The notes beneath the pieces are model-generated. The model had not been told where the DNA came from. It saw only the letters and a program-made list of their open reading frames with translations, and did no database searches. 12,803 nucleotides of DNA from Georgenia sp. (GTDB taxonomy: Bacteria > Actinomycetota > Actinomycetes > Actinomycetales > Actinomycetaceae): positions 1 to 12,803 of the forward strand of contig DAHVRG010000220.1 of the NCBI GenBank assembly GCA_027322565.1. The letters run 5' to 3'. Numbering within the stretch: the first letter of the stretch is position 1; each line of letters opens with the position of its first letter. A program made the position numbers and the translations under genes. Below are positions 1 to 6,093 of the stretch, piece after piece.

Positions 1-524
1 TCGCCCTGCCACGACGTCAGGGCGATGAACCCGGCCATCCCCCAGCCCCAGCCGCGCTCCGCGTACGTCTGCTGTACGCGCTGCCACGCCGCCGTCGCCT
101 CCTTCGCGTCCGGCAGGATCGCGCGGAGCGGCGGCTCGTGCGCGACGAGGATGCGCACGTCATCGGGGTGTGTCGCGACGAGGCAGAGCGCCGACACGGC
201 ACCGCCGCTGCTGCCGAAGACGTCCACCCGGCCCACCCCGAGGGCACCGATGAGCCGGTGGAGGTCGTCGGCCTGCTGCTCCGGGGTCTGCGTCTCGACG
301 CCGTCGTGGCGGACGCTGCGGCCCAGGCCGCGGGGGTCGTAGGTGACGAGGGTGCGGTCCGGCAGCAGCGAGGCGAGCGTGCCGAAGCCGCTGGCGTCCA
401 TCGGCTGCCCGACGAGGAGGAGCGGTGGCGTGCCGCCCGCCGCCGGCAGTGGGCCGCGGACGTCGTAGGTCAGGGTGGCACCCGGGACGTCGAGGGTCCG
501 GGTCTCGAGGGCGGTCGCGGTCAT
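1..524 (-). CDS. Alpha/beta-fold hydrolase (partial, 3' end outside window)
   Basis: About 174 residues are visible and the C-terminal part lies beyond the window start. The fold is read from the usual order: an oxyanion-type strand and loop (LLLVGQPMDASGF, residues 35-47), the DPRGLGRS turn (63-70), and the nucleophile elbow GSSGG (104-108) with Ser106 as the predicted nucleophile. The catalytic acid and histidine would lie in the missing part. No signal peptide is seen, so a cytoplasmic enzyme is likely; substrate cannot be told (esterase, lipase, haloperoxidase-like and epoxide-type members share these motifs). The ATG at 522-524 was chosen because AGGAG lies about 9 bases upstream on the minus strand. 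The gene is divergent from the ABC exporter ATPase across ~100 bases that hold a 13-bp palindrome. Confidence 0.88.
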   Translation of the reverse strand, partial: MTATALETRTLDVPGATLTYDVRGPLPAAGGTPPLLLVGQPMDASGFGTLASLLPDRTLVTYDPRGLGRSVRHDGVETQTPEQQADDLHRLIGALGVGRVDVFGSSGGAVSALCLVATHPDDVRILVAHEPPLRAILPDAKEATAAWQRVQQTYAERGWGWGMAGFIALTSWQG

Positions 525-573
525 GGTCCAGCACTCCTGTCGGTCGACGGTCGTCGGGTGTCCCGCTGCTACC

Positions 574-586
574 GACCGCTGCGGTC
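574..586. promoter_or_regulatory. 13-bp palindrome in divergent promoter region
   Basis: GACCGC-T-GCGGTC is a perfect inverted repeat with one central base. It lies between the divergent hydrolase and ABC exporter genes, centred about 48 bases upstream of the predicted leaderless start of the exporter. It could be a repressor or activator site, or chance in GC-rich DNA. There is a single copy, so support is weak. Confidence 0.3.
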
Positions 587-614
587 AGGAAAACTCATCG
601 GGCGTCCCCACCCC

Positions 615-620
615 TACGAT
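615..620 (+). promoter_or_regulatory. -10 box TACGAT of leaderless ABC exporter transcript
   Basis: TACGAT fits the actinobacterial housekeeping -10 pattern TANNNT. It ends 7 bases before the GTG at 628, so transcription would begin at or next to the start codon. The same arrangement recurs at several genes in this window. No convincing -35 hexamer is visible. Confidence 0.55.
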
Positions 621-627
621 GGGGCGC

Positions 628-1392
628 GTGAAGACGACACCGCCCGCCCTGGCGCTACGGGGCATGGTGAAGCACTTCGGCCCGAAGGCAGCAGTCGCCG
701 GGGCCGACCTCGACGTCCCGGCCGGCTCCTTCTTCGGCGTGGTCGGTCCCAACGGTGCGGGCAAGACGACGCTCCTGTCGATGGCGACCGGACTGCTGCG
801 GCCCGACGCCGGCCAGGTCCAGGTGCTCGGCACCGACCTGTGGGCCGACCCCGTCGCCGGAAAGCGCAAACTCGGCATCCTCCCCGACGGGATGAAGCTC
901 TTCGACCGGCTCTCCGGCGCCGAGCTCATCCACTACGCGGGTGTTCTGCGCGGCATGGACCCCGCGGTCGTCGCCGAGCGCCGTGCCGCCCTGCTCGCCG
1001 CGCTCGACCTGGAGGACGCCGCCGACGTCCTCGTCGTCGACTACTCGGCCGGGATGACGAAGAAGATCGCGCTGGCGACGGCGCTCGTCCACGCCCCGCC
1101 CGTCCTCGTCCTCGACGAACCGTTCGAGGCCGTCGACCCGGTCTCCGGCATGACCATCCGGCGGATCCTGCGGACGTTCGTCGACAACGGCGGCACGGTC
1201 GTCCTGTCCAGCCACGTCATGGAGCTGGTCGAGGGACTGTGCGACCACGTCGCCGTCATGGCCGACGGACTGGTGCGGGCCGCCGGGACGCTCGACGAGG
1301 TCCGGGCCGGCCGCAGCCTCCAGGACCGCTTCGTCGAGCTCGTCGGTGGCGCCCGCGACGAGGTGGAAGGGCTGGAGTGGCTGCGCATCTAG
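628..1392 (+). CDS. ABC transporter ATP-binding protein (ABC-2 exporter type)
   Basis: A 254-residue ATPase that would power the membrane subunit encoded immediately downstream. Walker A is GPNGAGKTT (about residues 40-48), Walker B is VLVLDEPFEAVD, and the H-loop is in VLSSHVMEL. The signature motif reads YSAGM instead of LSGGQ, a variation often seen in ABC-2 exporters. The organisation (short CcmA/drug-exporter-type ATPase plus one large permease) suggests export of a drug, lipid or peptide; the substrate is unknown. An in-frame ATG at 619 is possible, but it overlaps the predicted -10 box. GTG 628 sits 7 bases after that box and is preferred as a leaderless start. The last 16 bases overlap the permease gene, indicating translational coupling. 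Confidence 0.9.
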   Translation: MKTTPPALALRGMVKHFGPKAAVAGADLDVPAGSFFGVVGPNGAGKTTLLSMATGLLRPDAGQVQVLGTDLWADPVAGKRKLGILPDGMKLFDRLSGAELIHYAGVLRGMDPAVVAERRAALLAALDLEDAADVLVVDYSAGMTKKIALATALVHAPPVLVLDEPFEAVDPVSGMTIRRILRTFVDNGGTVVLSSHVMELVEGLCDHVAVMADGLVRAAGTLDEVRAGRSLQDRFVELVGGARDEVEGLEWLRI

Positions 1393-2942
1393 TCCGGCTC
1401 AAGCTCACCCTCCTGCGCAACCAGCTGCGTGGCAGCATCGGCCAGGTCCTCGGGCTCGTCGGCTCCGTCCTCGGCGGGGTCGTCGTCCTCGCCGTCGTCG
1501 TCGTCGGGCTCGCCTACCTGCGGATGCTCGGTGTGGACGACGCCGGAGCCTGGGTCACCACCGCCGGTGCGGTGCTCGTCGTCGGCTGGCTGATCGCCCC
1601 GCTCGGCGCCATCAGCGGGGACCAGACCCTCGACCCCGCCCGGTTCGTCACCTTCGCCGTTCCCCGGCGCCAGCTGCTCACCGGCCTCCTCGTCGGCGGG
1701 CTCGTCGGGGTGCCCGCCCTCGTCACGGCGGTGGCGGCCCTCGGCACCGTCGCCGTCTGGTCACGCGACGCCCTCAGCGCCGTCGTCGCCGTCCTCGGTG
1801 GGATCCTCGGGCTGCGCACCTGCCTCGTCGGAGGCCGTGCCGCCGGGACCGTCCTCGCCGTCCTCCAGGGCGGCCGGCGTTCACGCGAGCTGCTCGTGAG
1901 TCTCGGTCTCCTCCTCGTCATGGGGGCCTCGCTGCTCCCGCTCATGCTCACGAACGGGGTCATCAGCGTCAGCGTCGAGACCCTGCGACCGCTCGCCCGG
2001 GTCGTCGGGTGGACCCCGCTCGGCTGGGCGTGGTCGGCGCCGTGGGACGCGGCCGGCGGTGCGCCCGCTGTGGCGCTCGGCAAGCTCCTCCTCGGAGCCG
2101 CCCTCCTCCCCGTCCTCCTGCGCGTGTGGGGCGTCCTGCTCGAGCGGCAGCTCGTCCGTCCCCCGGCCACCGGTCGGGCGACCGCTCACGGGCAGCGGCA
2201 GCTCCTCGCCCGGGTCCCGGGACCGACCGGAGCGATCGCCCAGCGCTGCCTGACGTACTGGCGGCGCGACCCGCGGTACGCGCTCAGCCTCGTCCTCGTC
2301 GTCGTGCTGCCGTTGTTCGGGCTCGTGCTCGTCCTCGTCGGACCCCTCAGCCTGGAGATGTGGGCGCTCTCCGTCGCCCCGGTCGTCGCCTTCTTCCTCG
2401 GGTGGGGGCTGCACAACGACCTCGCCTACGACGCCGACCCGTGGTGGCTCCACCTCGCCGCGCACGTCTCGGGCCGGGCCGACCGCGCGGGGCGGGTGCT
2501 CGGCTCGGCGGTGTGGGGGCTGCCCCTCGTCGTCGTCGCCGCCGTCGGCGGTGGGCTGCTCGCCGACCGGGCCGACATGGTGCCCGCCCTCGTCGGCACC
2601 GGTGCCGCGGTGCTCGGCGCCGGGTACGGGGTCTCGTCGGTGGCCGCGGTCATCGCCCCGTACTGGGCCCCGGCGCCGGGGGAGAACCCGAACGCCGTCC
2701 CGCCCGGGGTCGGGATGCAGCTCTTCGTCTCCCAGATGGTGACCGGCACGGCGACCACGGTCGTCGCCGCACCGCTGGCCGTGCCCTTCTTCCTCGCCCT
2801 CGGCGGCAGCGGGGTGGCCTCCTGGGTGGCGCTCGTCCTCGGTGTCCTCCTCGGGGCAGGACTCACCGCCCTGGGCATCGTCGTCGGCGGTCGGCTGCTC
2901 GACAGCCGCGGCCCGGAGGTCCTCGCCCGCGTCCGCCGCTGA
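1377..2942 (+). CDS. ABC-2 type exporter membrane subunit
   Basis: A 521-residue, strongly hydrophobic protein with roughly ten to twelve membrane segments, rich in Leu, Val, Gly and Ala. The first long segment follows a basic N-terminus (LKLTLLRNQLRGS). A hydrophilic stretch with several Arg and Gln near the middle (about residues 258-300) separates two hydrophobic halves, as in duplicated ABC-2 permeases. GTG at 1377 is chosen because GGAAGG lies 6 bases upstream and it is the only reasonable start before the first membrane segment. It overlaps the ATPase gene by 16 bases, so the two are almost certainly one operon and one transporter. No substrate clue is visible. The frame stays open far upstream, but that part is antisense to the hydrolase and reads as Arg-rich low-complexity sequence. 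Confidence 0.85.
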   Translation: MAAHLVRLKLTLLRNQLRGSIGQVLGLVGSVLGGVVVLAVVVVGLAYLRMLGVDDAGAWVTTAGAVLVVGWLIAPLGAISGDQTLDPARFVTFAVPRRQLLTGLLVGGLVGVPALVTAVAALGTVAVWSRDALSAVVAVLGGILGLRTCLVGGRAAGTVLAVLQGGRRSRELLVSLGLLLVMGASLLPLMLTNGVISVSVETLRPLARVVGWTPLGWAWSAPWDAAGGAPAVALGKLLLGAALLPVLLRVWGVLLERQLVRPPATGRATAHGQRQLLARVPGPTGAIAQRCLTYWRRDPRYALSLVLVVVLPLFGLVLVLVGPLSLEMWALSVAPVVAFFLGWGLHNDLAYDADPWWLHLAAHVSGRADRAGRVLGSAVWGLPLVVVAAVGGGLLADRADMVPALVGTGAAVLGAGYGVSSVAAVIAPYWAPAPGENPNAVPPGVGMQLFVSQMVTGTATTVVAAPLAVPFFLALGGSGVASWVALVLGVLLGAGLTALGIVVGGRLLDSRGPEVLARVRR

Positions 2943-3014
2943 CCCCTCCCCCCCCTCACCGACAGCCCACTTCCCGCCGACCGCGCACTTCCCGACGGGG
3001 AGCACGGGGCGCAC

Positions 3015-3030
3015 GGCCCATCGGTGGGCC
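3015..3030. promoter_or_regulatory. GGCCCA/TGGGCC inverted repeat over the -35 region
   Basis: GGCCCA-TCGG-TGGGCC is a perfect 6-bp inverted repeat with a 4-base spacer. Its centre is ~34 bases upstream of the predicted leaderless start at 3057, so it covers the -35 position of that promoter. It could be an operator, or the stem of a weak terminator for the exporter operon ending at 2942. No T-tract follows. Confidence 0.35.
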
Positions 3031-3044
3031 AGGGCCGGGGTGGC

Positions 3045-3050
3045 TAGGCT
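3045..3050 (+). promoter_or_regulatory. -10 box TAGGCT of leaderless SUMF1-like transcript
   Basis: TAGGCT is followed by 6 bases and then the ATG at 3057. This is a standard spacing for a leaderless actinobacterial mRNA. No Shine-Dalgarno sequence is present upstream of the ATG. Confidence 0.65.
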
Positions 3051-3056
3051 CGGCAC

Positions 3057-3731
3057 ATGCCCACCCCTGACCGCCCGGGCGGCCGCGACCTGGTACGCGT
3101 CCCGGGCGGGACCGTCGAGCTCGCCGACCGCCGCACCCGCACCCGGTGGAGCGTGGACGTCGCCCCCTTCCTGCTCGGCCGGGTCCCGGTGACGCAGCGG
3201 CTCTACCGGGACGTCGTCGGGGAGTCACCGAGCATGGCCACCGGGGAGGACCTGCCCGTCGAGACGGTGTCGTGGCTCGACGCCGTGCACTTCTGCAACG
3301 CGCTCTCCCGTCGCGAAGGACTGCACCCGGTCTACGCCGTCGCCGGTGAGGACGTCACGGTCGACGCGCACGGGGAGGGGTACCGGCTGCCCCGGGAGGC
3401 CGAGTGGGAGCACGCCTGCCGCGCTGGGACCACCGGACCGCGGTACGGGCCGCTCGACGAGATCGCCTGGTATGCCGACAACTCCGGTGACCGGGTCCGG
3501 CCCGTCGGAGGCAAGGCACCCAACGCGTGGGGGCTGCACGACATGCTCGGCAACGTCTGGGAGTGGTGCCTCGAGCGCTACGACCCGGAGGTCTACGGCG
3601 AGTACCGCGTGCTGCGCGGCGGCGGGTGGAGCGACCGGGAGTGGAGCTGCCGCGCGGGCGTCCGGCGACGGAGCCACCCGACGTTCGCGATCGAGGACGT
3701 CGGGTTCCGGCTGGCGCGGTCGCTGTCCTGA
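3057..3731 (+). CDS. Formylglycine-generating-enzyme (SUMF1/FGE)-like protein
   Basis: A 224-residue single-domain protein. Diagnostic stretches of the family are present in order: VRVPGG near the N-terminus, PVTQRLYRDVV, LPVETVSWLDAVHFCNALS, YRLPREAEWEHACRAG, GLHDMLGNVWEWC, RVLRGGGW and the C-terminal GFRLAR. True FGEs oxidise a sulfatase cysteine to formylglycine using two copper-binding cysteines in a GG-S-x-x-C-x4-C segment. Here that segment reads GGGWSDREWSC: the second cysteine is kept (Cys198) and the first is Asp193. It is therefore unlikely to be an authentic FGE and may be a non-catalytic or differently acting member. No sulfatase is visible nearby. No signal peptide is seen. The start is set by the -10 box just upstream. 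The stop is 3 bases from the convergent GNAT gene. Confidence 0.85.
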   Translation: MPTPDRPGGRDLVRVPGGTVELADRRTRTRWSVDVAPFLLGRVPVTQRLYRDVVGESPSMATGEDLPVETVSWLDAVHFCNALSRREGLHPVYAVAGEDVTVDAHGEGYRLPREAEWEHACRAGTTGPRYGPLDEIAWYADNSGDRVRPVGGKAPNAWGLHDMLGNVWEWCLERYDPEVYGEYRVLRGGGWSDREWSCRAGVRRRSHPTFAIEDVGFRLARSLS

Positions 3732-3734
3732 GCG

Positions 3735-4295
3735 CTACCCGGCGCGGTGCGCGACGTGGACGAGCACGTCGCGGCGCACCTTGTCGGACACCTCGAAGTC
3801 GCGCAGCACGCCCGTCTGCGTGTACCCGGCCCGCTCCGCCGTCCTCACCGAGGCGACGTTCCACGGCTCGATGTACAGGAGCACCCGCTCCAGCCCCGGG
3901 ACGGTCCAGGCGAAGTCGGTGAGCGCCCGCAGTGCCTGGGCCGCGTAGCCGTTCCCCCGGGACGACGGCACGATCGCGTACCCGGCACTGCCCTGCCCGT
4001 CGGCGAGCTGCCGCAGCCACAGCCCACAGTGGCCGACCGGTGCCCCGCCCTCCGCCTCGACGATCGTGAAGGAGAAGCCCGCGCCCTCCTGATGGCGGGT
4101 CCGCTGCCGGTGGACCCAGATGACGGCGTCGGCCTCGGTCGCGTTCGCCGGCAGGGTTCCCGTGAGCGGGACGTACGGGTCGGTCGAGAGCTCCCGGGCC
4201 ATGGCGACGTCGGACTCGTGTACCTCGCGGAGCTGGACCCGGCCGTACGCGGGCGCGGTGGTAGGCCATGGGGGAAGCGGGAGGACCGGTGGCAT
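3735..4295 (-). CDS. GNAT-family N-acetyltransferase (RimJ/RimL type)
   Basis: A 186-residue protein with the layout of the acetyltransferase_3 group: VQLREVHESDVAMARELS near the N-terminus, GHCGLWLRQ in the central sheet, the acetyl-CoA pyrophosphate loop SSRGNGYAAQALRAL, then EPWNVASVRTAERAGYTQTG, the conserved Asn/Ser and AGY segment of the family. It would transfer an acetyl group from acetyl-CoA to an amine; the acceptor (ribosomal protein N-terminus, drug or small amine) is unknown. The ATG at 4293-4295 is used because a CATACT -10 box lies 6 bases upstream. Extending the frame to 4358 would run into the divergent DUF72 gene. It is convergent with the SUMF1-like gene with a 3-base gap. 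Confidence 0.9.
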   Translation of the reverse strand: MPPVLPLPPWPTTAPAYGRVQLREVHESDVAMARELSTDPYVPLTGTLPANATEADAVIWVHRQRTRHQEGAGFSFTIVEAEGGAPVGHCGLWLRQLADGQGSAGYAIVPSSRGNGYAAQALRALTDFAWTVPGLERVLLYIEPWNVASVRTAERAGYTQTGVLRDFEVSDKVRRDVLVHVAHRAG

Positions 4296-4301
4296 CGGCC
4301 C

Positions 4302-4307
4302 AGTATG
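4302..4307 (-). promoter_or_regulatory. -10 box CATACT of leaderless GNAT transcript
   Basis: On the minus strand CATACT is followed by 6 bases and the ATG of the acetyltransferase. It lies back to back with the DUF72 promoter, the two -10 boxes being 36 bases apart. Confidence 0.6.
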
Positions 4308-4343
4308 GCCCAGCCCTGCCGGGCGGGGCGGCGCCGCTGTTCC

Positions 4344-4349
4344 TACACT
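4344..4349 (+). promoter_or_regulatory. -10 box TACACT of leaderless DUF72 transcript
   Basis: TACACT is followed by 7 bases and the ATG at 4357. No Shine-Dalgarno sequence precedes that ATG. The -35 positions of this promoter and of the opposing GNAT promoter fall on the same G-rich segment, about 4321-4330. Confidence 0.6.
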
Positions 4350-4356
4350 CCGCGGC

Positions 4357-5190
4357 ATGGGCGAGGTGCGGGTCGGGGTCTCGGGCTGGCGGTACGCCCC
4401 GTGGCGAGGGCGCTTCTACCCGCCGGGGCTGGCGCAGCGCCGCGAGCTGGAGCACATCGGGACGACGTTCCCCACGGTCGAGCTCAACGGCTCCTTCTAC
4501 TCCCTCCAGCGTCCCGAGTCCTACGCCCGCTGGCGGCAGACGGTGCCGCCGGGGTTCACCTTCGCCGTCAAGGGTGGGCGCTTCATCACGCACTTCAAGC
4601 AGCTGCGCGACGTCGCCACCCCGCTCGCCAACTTCTTCGCCTCCGGCGTCCTCGCCCTCGGGGACCGGCTCGGCCCGCTGCTGTGGCAGCTGCCCGCCCG
4701 GCAGCGCCTCGACCTCGACCGCGTCGCCGAGTTCCTCGCGCTGCTCCCGGTGACGACGGCGCACGCTGCCGAGCTCGCCACCGGGCACGACGAACGCCTC
4801 GCCGGCCGGGCCTGGACGACGACCGACGTCGACCGACCGCTGCGCCACGCCCTCGAGGTGCGGCACGCGAGCTTCGCCGACCGGGCGTTCCTCGACCTTC
4901 TGCGCGAGCACGACGTCGCCCTCGTCGTCTCCGACGGCGGTGAGACATGGCCGGTGTTCGAGGAGCCGACGGCGCGGCTCGTCTACGTGCGGCTCCACGG
5001 CGCGGCCGAGCTCTACGTCAGTGGCTACGACACCGCCGCCCTGCGTGAGTGGGCCGCCAAGGTGCGGCGCTGGCACGCGGCCGGGCACGACGTCGTCGTC
5101 TACTTCGACAACGACGTCAAGGTGCGGGCACCGTTCGACGCGCTCGCGCTCACCGAGCAGCTGGCGGACATCGCGGTCCGGCCCGGGTGA
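4357..5190 (+). CDS. DUF72 (YecE-like) family protein
   Basis: A 277-residue protein, near the usual length of this TIM-barrel-like family. Characteristic segments are VRVGVSGWRYAPWRGRFYPP at the N-terminus, TVELNGSFYSLQRPESYARW, FTFAVKGGRFITH, LLWQLPARQRLDLDRV, LEVRHASF, VYVRLHGA and VVVYFDNDVKVRAP near the C-terminus. The biochemical role of the family is not established; the fold resembles sugar-phosphate isomerase and endonuclease IV barrels. No signal peptide or membrane segment is seen, so it is probably cytoplasmic. The start at 4357 follows a -10 box by 7 bases and places the conserved VGVSGW strand right at the N-terminus. Confidence 0.92.
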   Translation: MGEVRVGVSGWRYAPWRGRFYPPGLAQRRELEHIGTTFPTVELNGSFYSLQRPESYARWRQTVPPGFTFAVKGGRFITHFKQLRDVATPLANFFASGVLALGDRLGPLLWQLPARQRLDLDRVAEFLALLPVTTAHAAELATGHDERLAGRAWTTTDVDRPLRHALEVRHASFADRAFLDLLREHDVALVVSDGGETWPVFEEPTARLVYVRLHGAAELYVSGYDTAALREWAAKVRRWHAAGHDVVVYFDNDVKVRAPFDALALTEQLADIAVRPG

Positions 5191-5201
5191 CGCGGGCGCG
5201 T

Positions 5202-5212
5202 GACAGGCTGTC
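5202..5212. promoter_or_regulatory. GACAGGCTGTC palindrome upstream of small conserved gene
   Basis: GACAG-G-CTGTC is a perfect short inverted repeat in the 81-base gap before the gene at 5272. It contains CAGGCT, a possible imperfect -10 element that would give a leader of roughly 55 bases. The assignment is tentative. Confidence 0.3.
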
Positions 5213-5271
5213 CCCGAACGGCTGCGACGCCCGATGTGCGCGCGGCCGCCGACCCGCAGGAGGATGGGGCC

Positions 5272-5706
5272 ATGATCAGCGACCGACTCGCCCGCGAGCT
5301 GGAGGAGGCCGGCCTGCGCTGGGACCCGGCACCCGGTGACCGCTTCCGGATCCGGGCCGAGGCACTGTCGGAGGACGTCTTCATCCTCTCCCACATGGTC
5401 ATCGAGGCCCGCACCTACCCGACCGGCACGGTGCTCAACTTCAACGGCACGACGGAGTGGGCGCTGGACAACGTCGCGAAGGACGACGCGCTGTGGCTGC
5501 CGCGGGAGGACCAGCTGCGCGAACTCCTCGGCGGGACCTTCCGCACGCTCGAGCGCGTCGACGGCGAGTACGTCGTCACGGCCACCGGCCCGGGCGGCGA
5601 GGAGCGCACCTACCGGGCCGCCGAGGTCGAGGACGCCTACGCCGAGGCGCTGCTCGCCCTCGTGCGTCGGGCGGTGGACGCCGGCGCCGATCATACACGC
5701 GCGTAG
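5272..5706 (+). CDS. Small conserved actinobacterial protein of unknown function
   Basis: A 144-residue soluble protein. Its core reads ARELEEAGLRWDPAPGDRFRI, EDVFILSHMVIEARTYPTG, LNFNGTTEWALDNV, LWLPREDQLRELLGG and an acidic C-terminal helix region. I recall similar proteins in related Actinobacteria, some carrying the name 'pilus assembly protein CpaE'. Nothing here supports that name: there is no P-loop, receiver domain or membrane segment, and no pilus gene nearby. The ATG at 5272 is chosen because CAGGAGG (5257-5263) lies 8 bases upstream. Its 3' end overlaps the convergent DUF1206 remnant by 16 bases. The GACAGGCTGTC palindrome at 5202-5212 lies ~60 bases upstream. Confidence 0.8.
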   Translation: MISDRLARELEEAGLRWDPAPGDRFRIRAEALSEDVFILSHMVIEARTYPTGTVLNFNGTTEWALDNVAKDDALWLPREDQLRELLGGTFRTLERVDGEYVVTATGPGGEERTYRAAEVEDAYAEALLALVRRAVDAGADHTRA

Positions 5707-5961
5707 CGCGCACGCGCGAAGGAGTAGACGCCGTAGGCGGCGATCCCGAGCCCGACGGCGGTGAGCCCGCCGGCCTCCTCGGGGCTGGAAGGTGCCGGTC
5801 TGGTCCGCGGACCCCGACGAGGTGCCCCACGTGAGACCGACGGCGATCCGACCGAGGACGAGGTGAAAGACGCTGCTCGCGGCACAGTCCAGGCGCGCCC
5901 CGGCGGTGAGGACGGGATGGTCCTCCGCACGGGCGGCGGCATCGTCGACCGAGGGGCGCAT
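5691..5961 (-). pseudogene. DUF1206 membrane protein remnant (internal deletion plus frameshift)
   Basis: Intact DUF1206 proteins are about 260-280 residues with repeated paired membrane segments. Reading from the ATG at 5961, one frame gives a typical start: an acidic N-terminus, then ARLDCAASSVFHLVLGRIAV, GLTWG and SADQTGTFQ, which match the first half-repeat of the family. Around 5785-5795 the similarity moves to another frame, SPEEAGGLTAVGLGIAAYGV followed by YSFARARYARV and a stop at 5691-5693; this matches the extreme C-terminus of the family. Some 170-200 residues from the middle are missing and the two ends are out of frame, so no functional DUF1206 protein can be made. Without a stop in the first frame, translation would run far into antisense sequence. 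A leaderless-type promoter remnant (CAGGTT) remains upstream. Confidence 0.72.
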
Positions 5962-5967
5962 GCGGCC

Positions 5968-5973
5968 AACCTG
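5968..5973 (-). promoter_or_regulatory. Imperfect -10 box CAGGTT upstream of DUF1206 remnant
   Basis: On the minus strand CAGGTT is followed by 6 bases and the ATG of the remnant. This is the spacing of the other leaderless promoters here, but with C instead of T at the first position. It may be a weakened relic. Confidence 0.3.
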
Positions 5974-6023
5974 GCACCGTTGCCTGTTGTGCGCGACCGT
6001 GGGTGGGGGGCGGAGCACGCCGC

Positions 6024-6058
6024 GGTGGCCCGGACGCACCGCTCCGCGCCGGGCCACC
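6024..6058 (-). terminator. Strong hairpin downstream of DUF4352 gene, possible terminator
   Basis: The plus strand reads GGTGGCCCGG (6024-6033), a 15-base loop, then CCGGGCCACC (6049-6058): a perfect 10-bp stem. It lies ~35 bases past the stop of the DUF4352 gene and before the DUF1206 remnant, both on the minus strand. There is no clear U-tract, which is common for actinobacterial terminators. A purely structural role cannot be excluded. Confidence 0.5.
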
Positions 6059-6093
6059 TCGACGGCCTCACAGAAGCAGCAAGGCCAGCGGTC

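Noticed and set aside
138..1376. Upstream extension of the ABC permease frame
   Set aside because: The frame stays open by GC bias only. This part runs antisense to the hydrolase and out of frame through the ATPase, with Arg/Pro-rich nonsense composition. The real start is at 1377.
2961..2999. Imperfect direct repeat with CACTTCCCG units
   Set aside because: Two short units in a C-rich intergenic stretch are too weak to support a function.
3355..6057. A 900-codon open frame on the minus strand
   Set aside because: It is antisense to well-supported genes (SUMF1-like end, GNAT in another frame, DUF72, small conserved gene) and has Arg/Gly-rich low-complexity composition typical of GC-rich shadow frames. 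Only its first part, in the DUF1206 remnant, shows family similarity.
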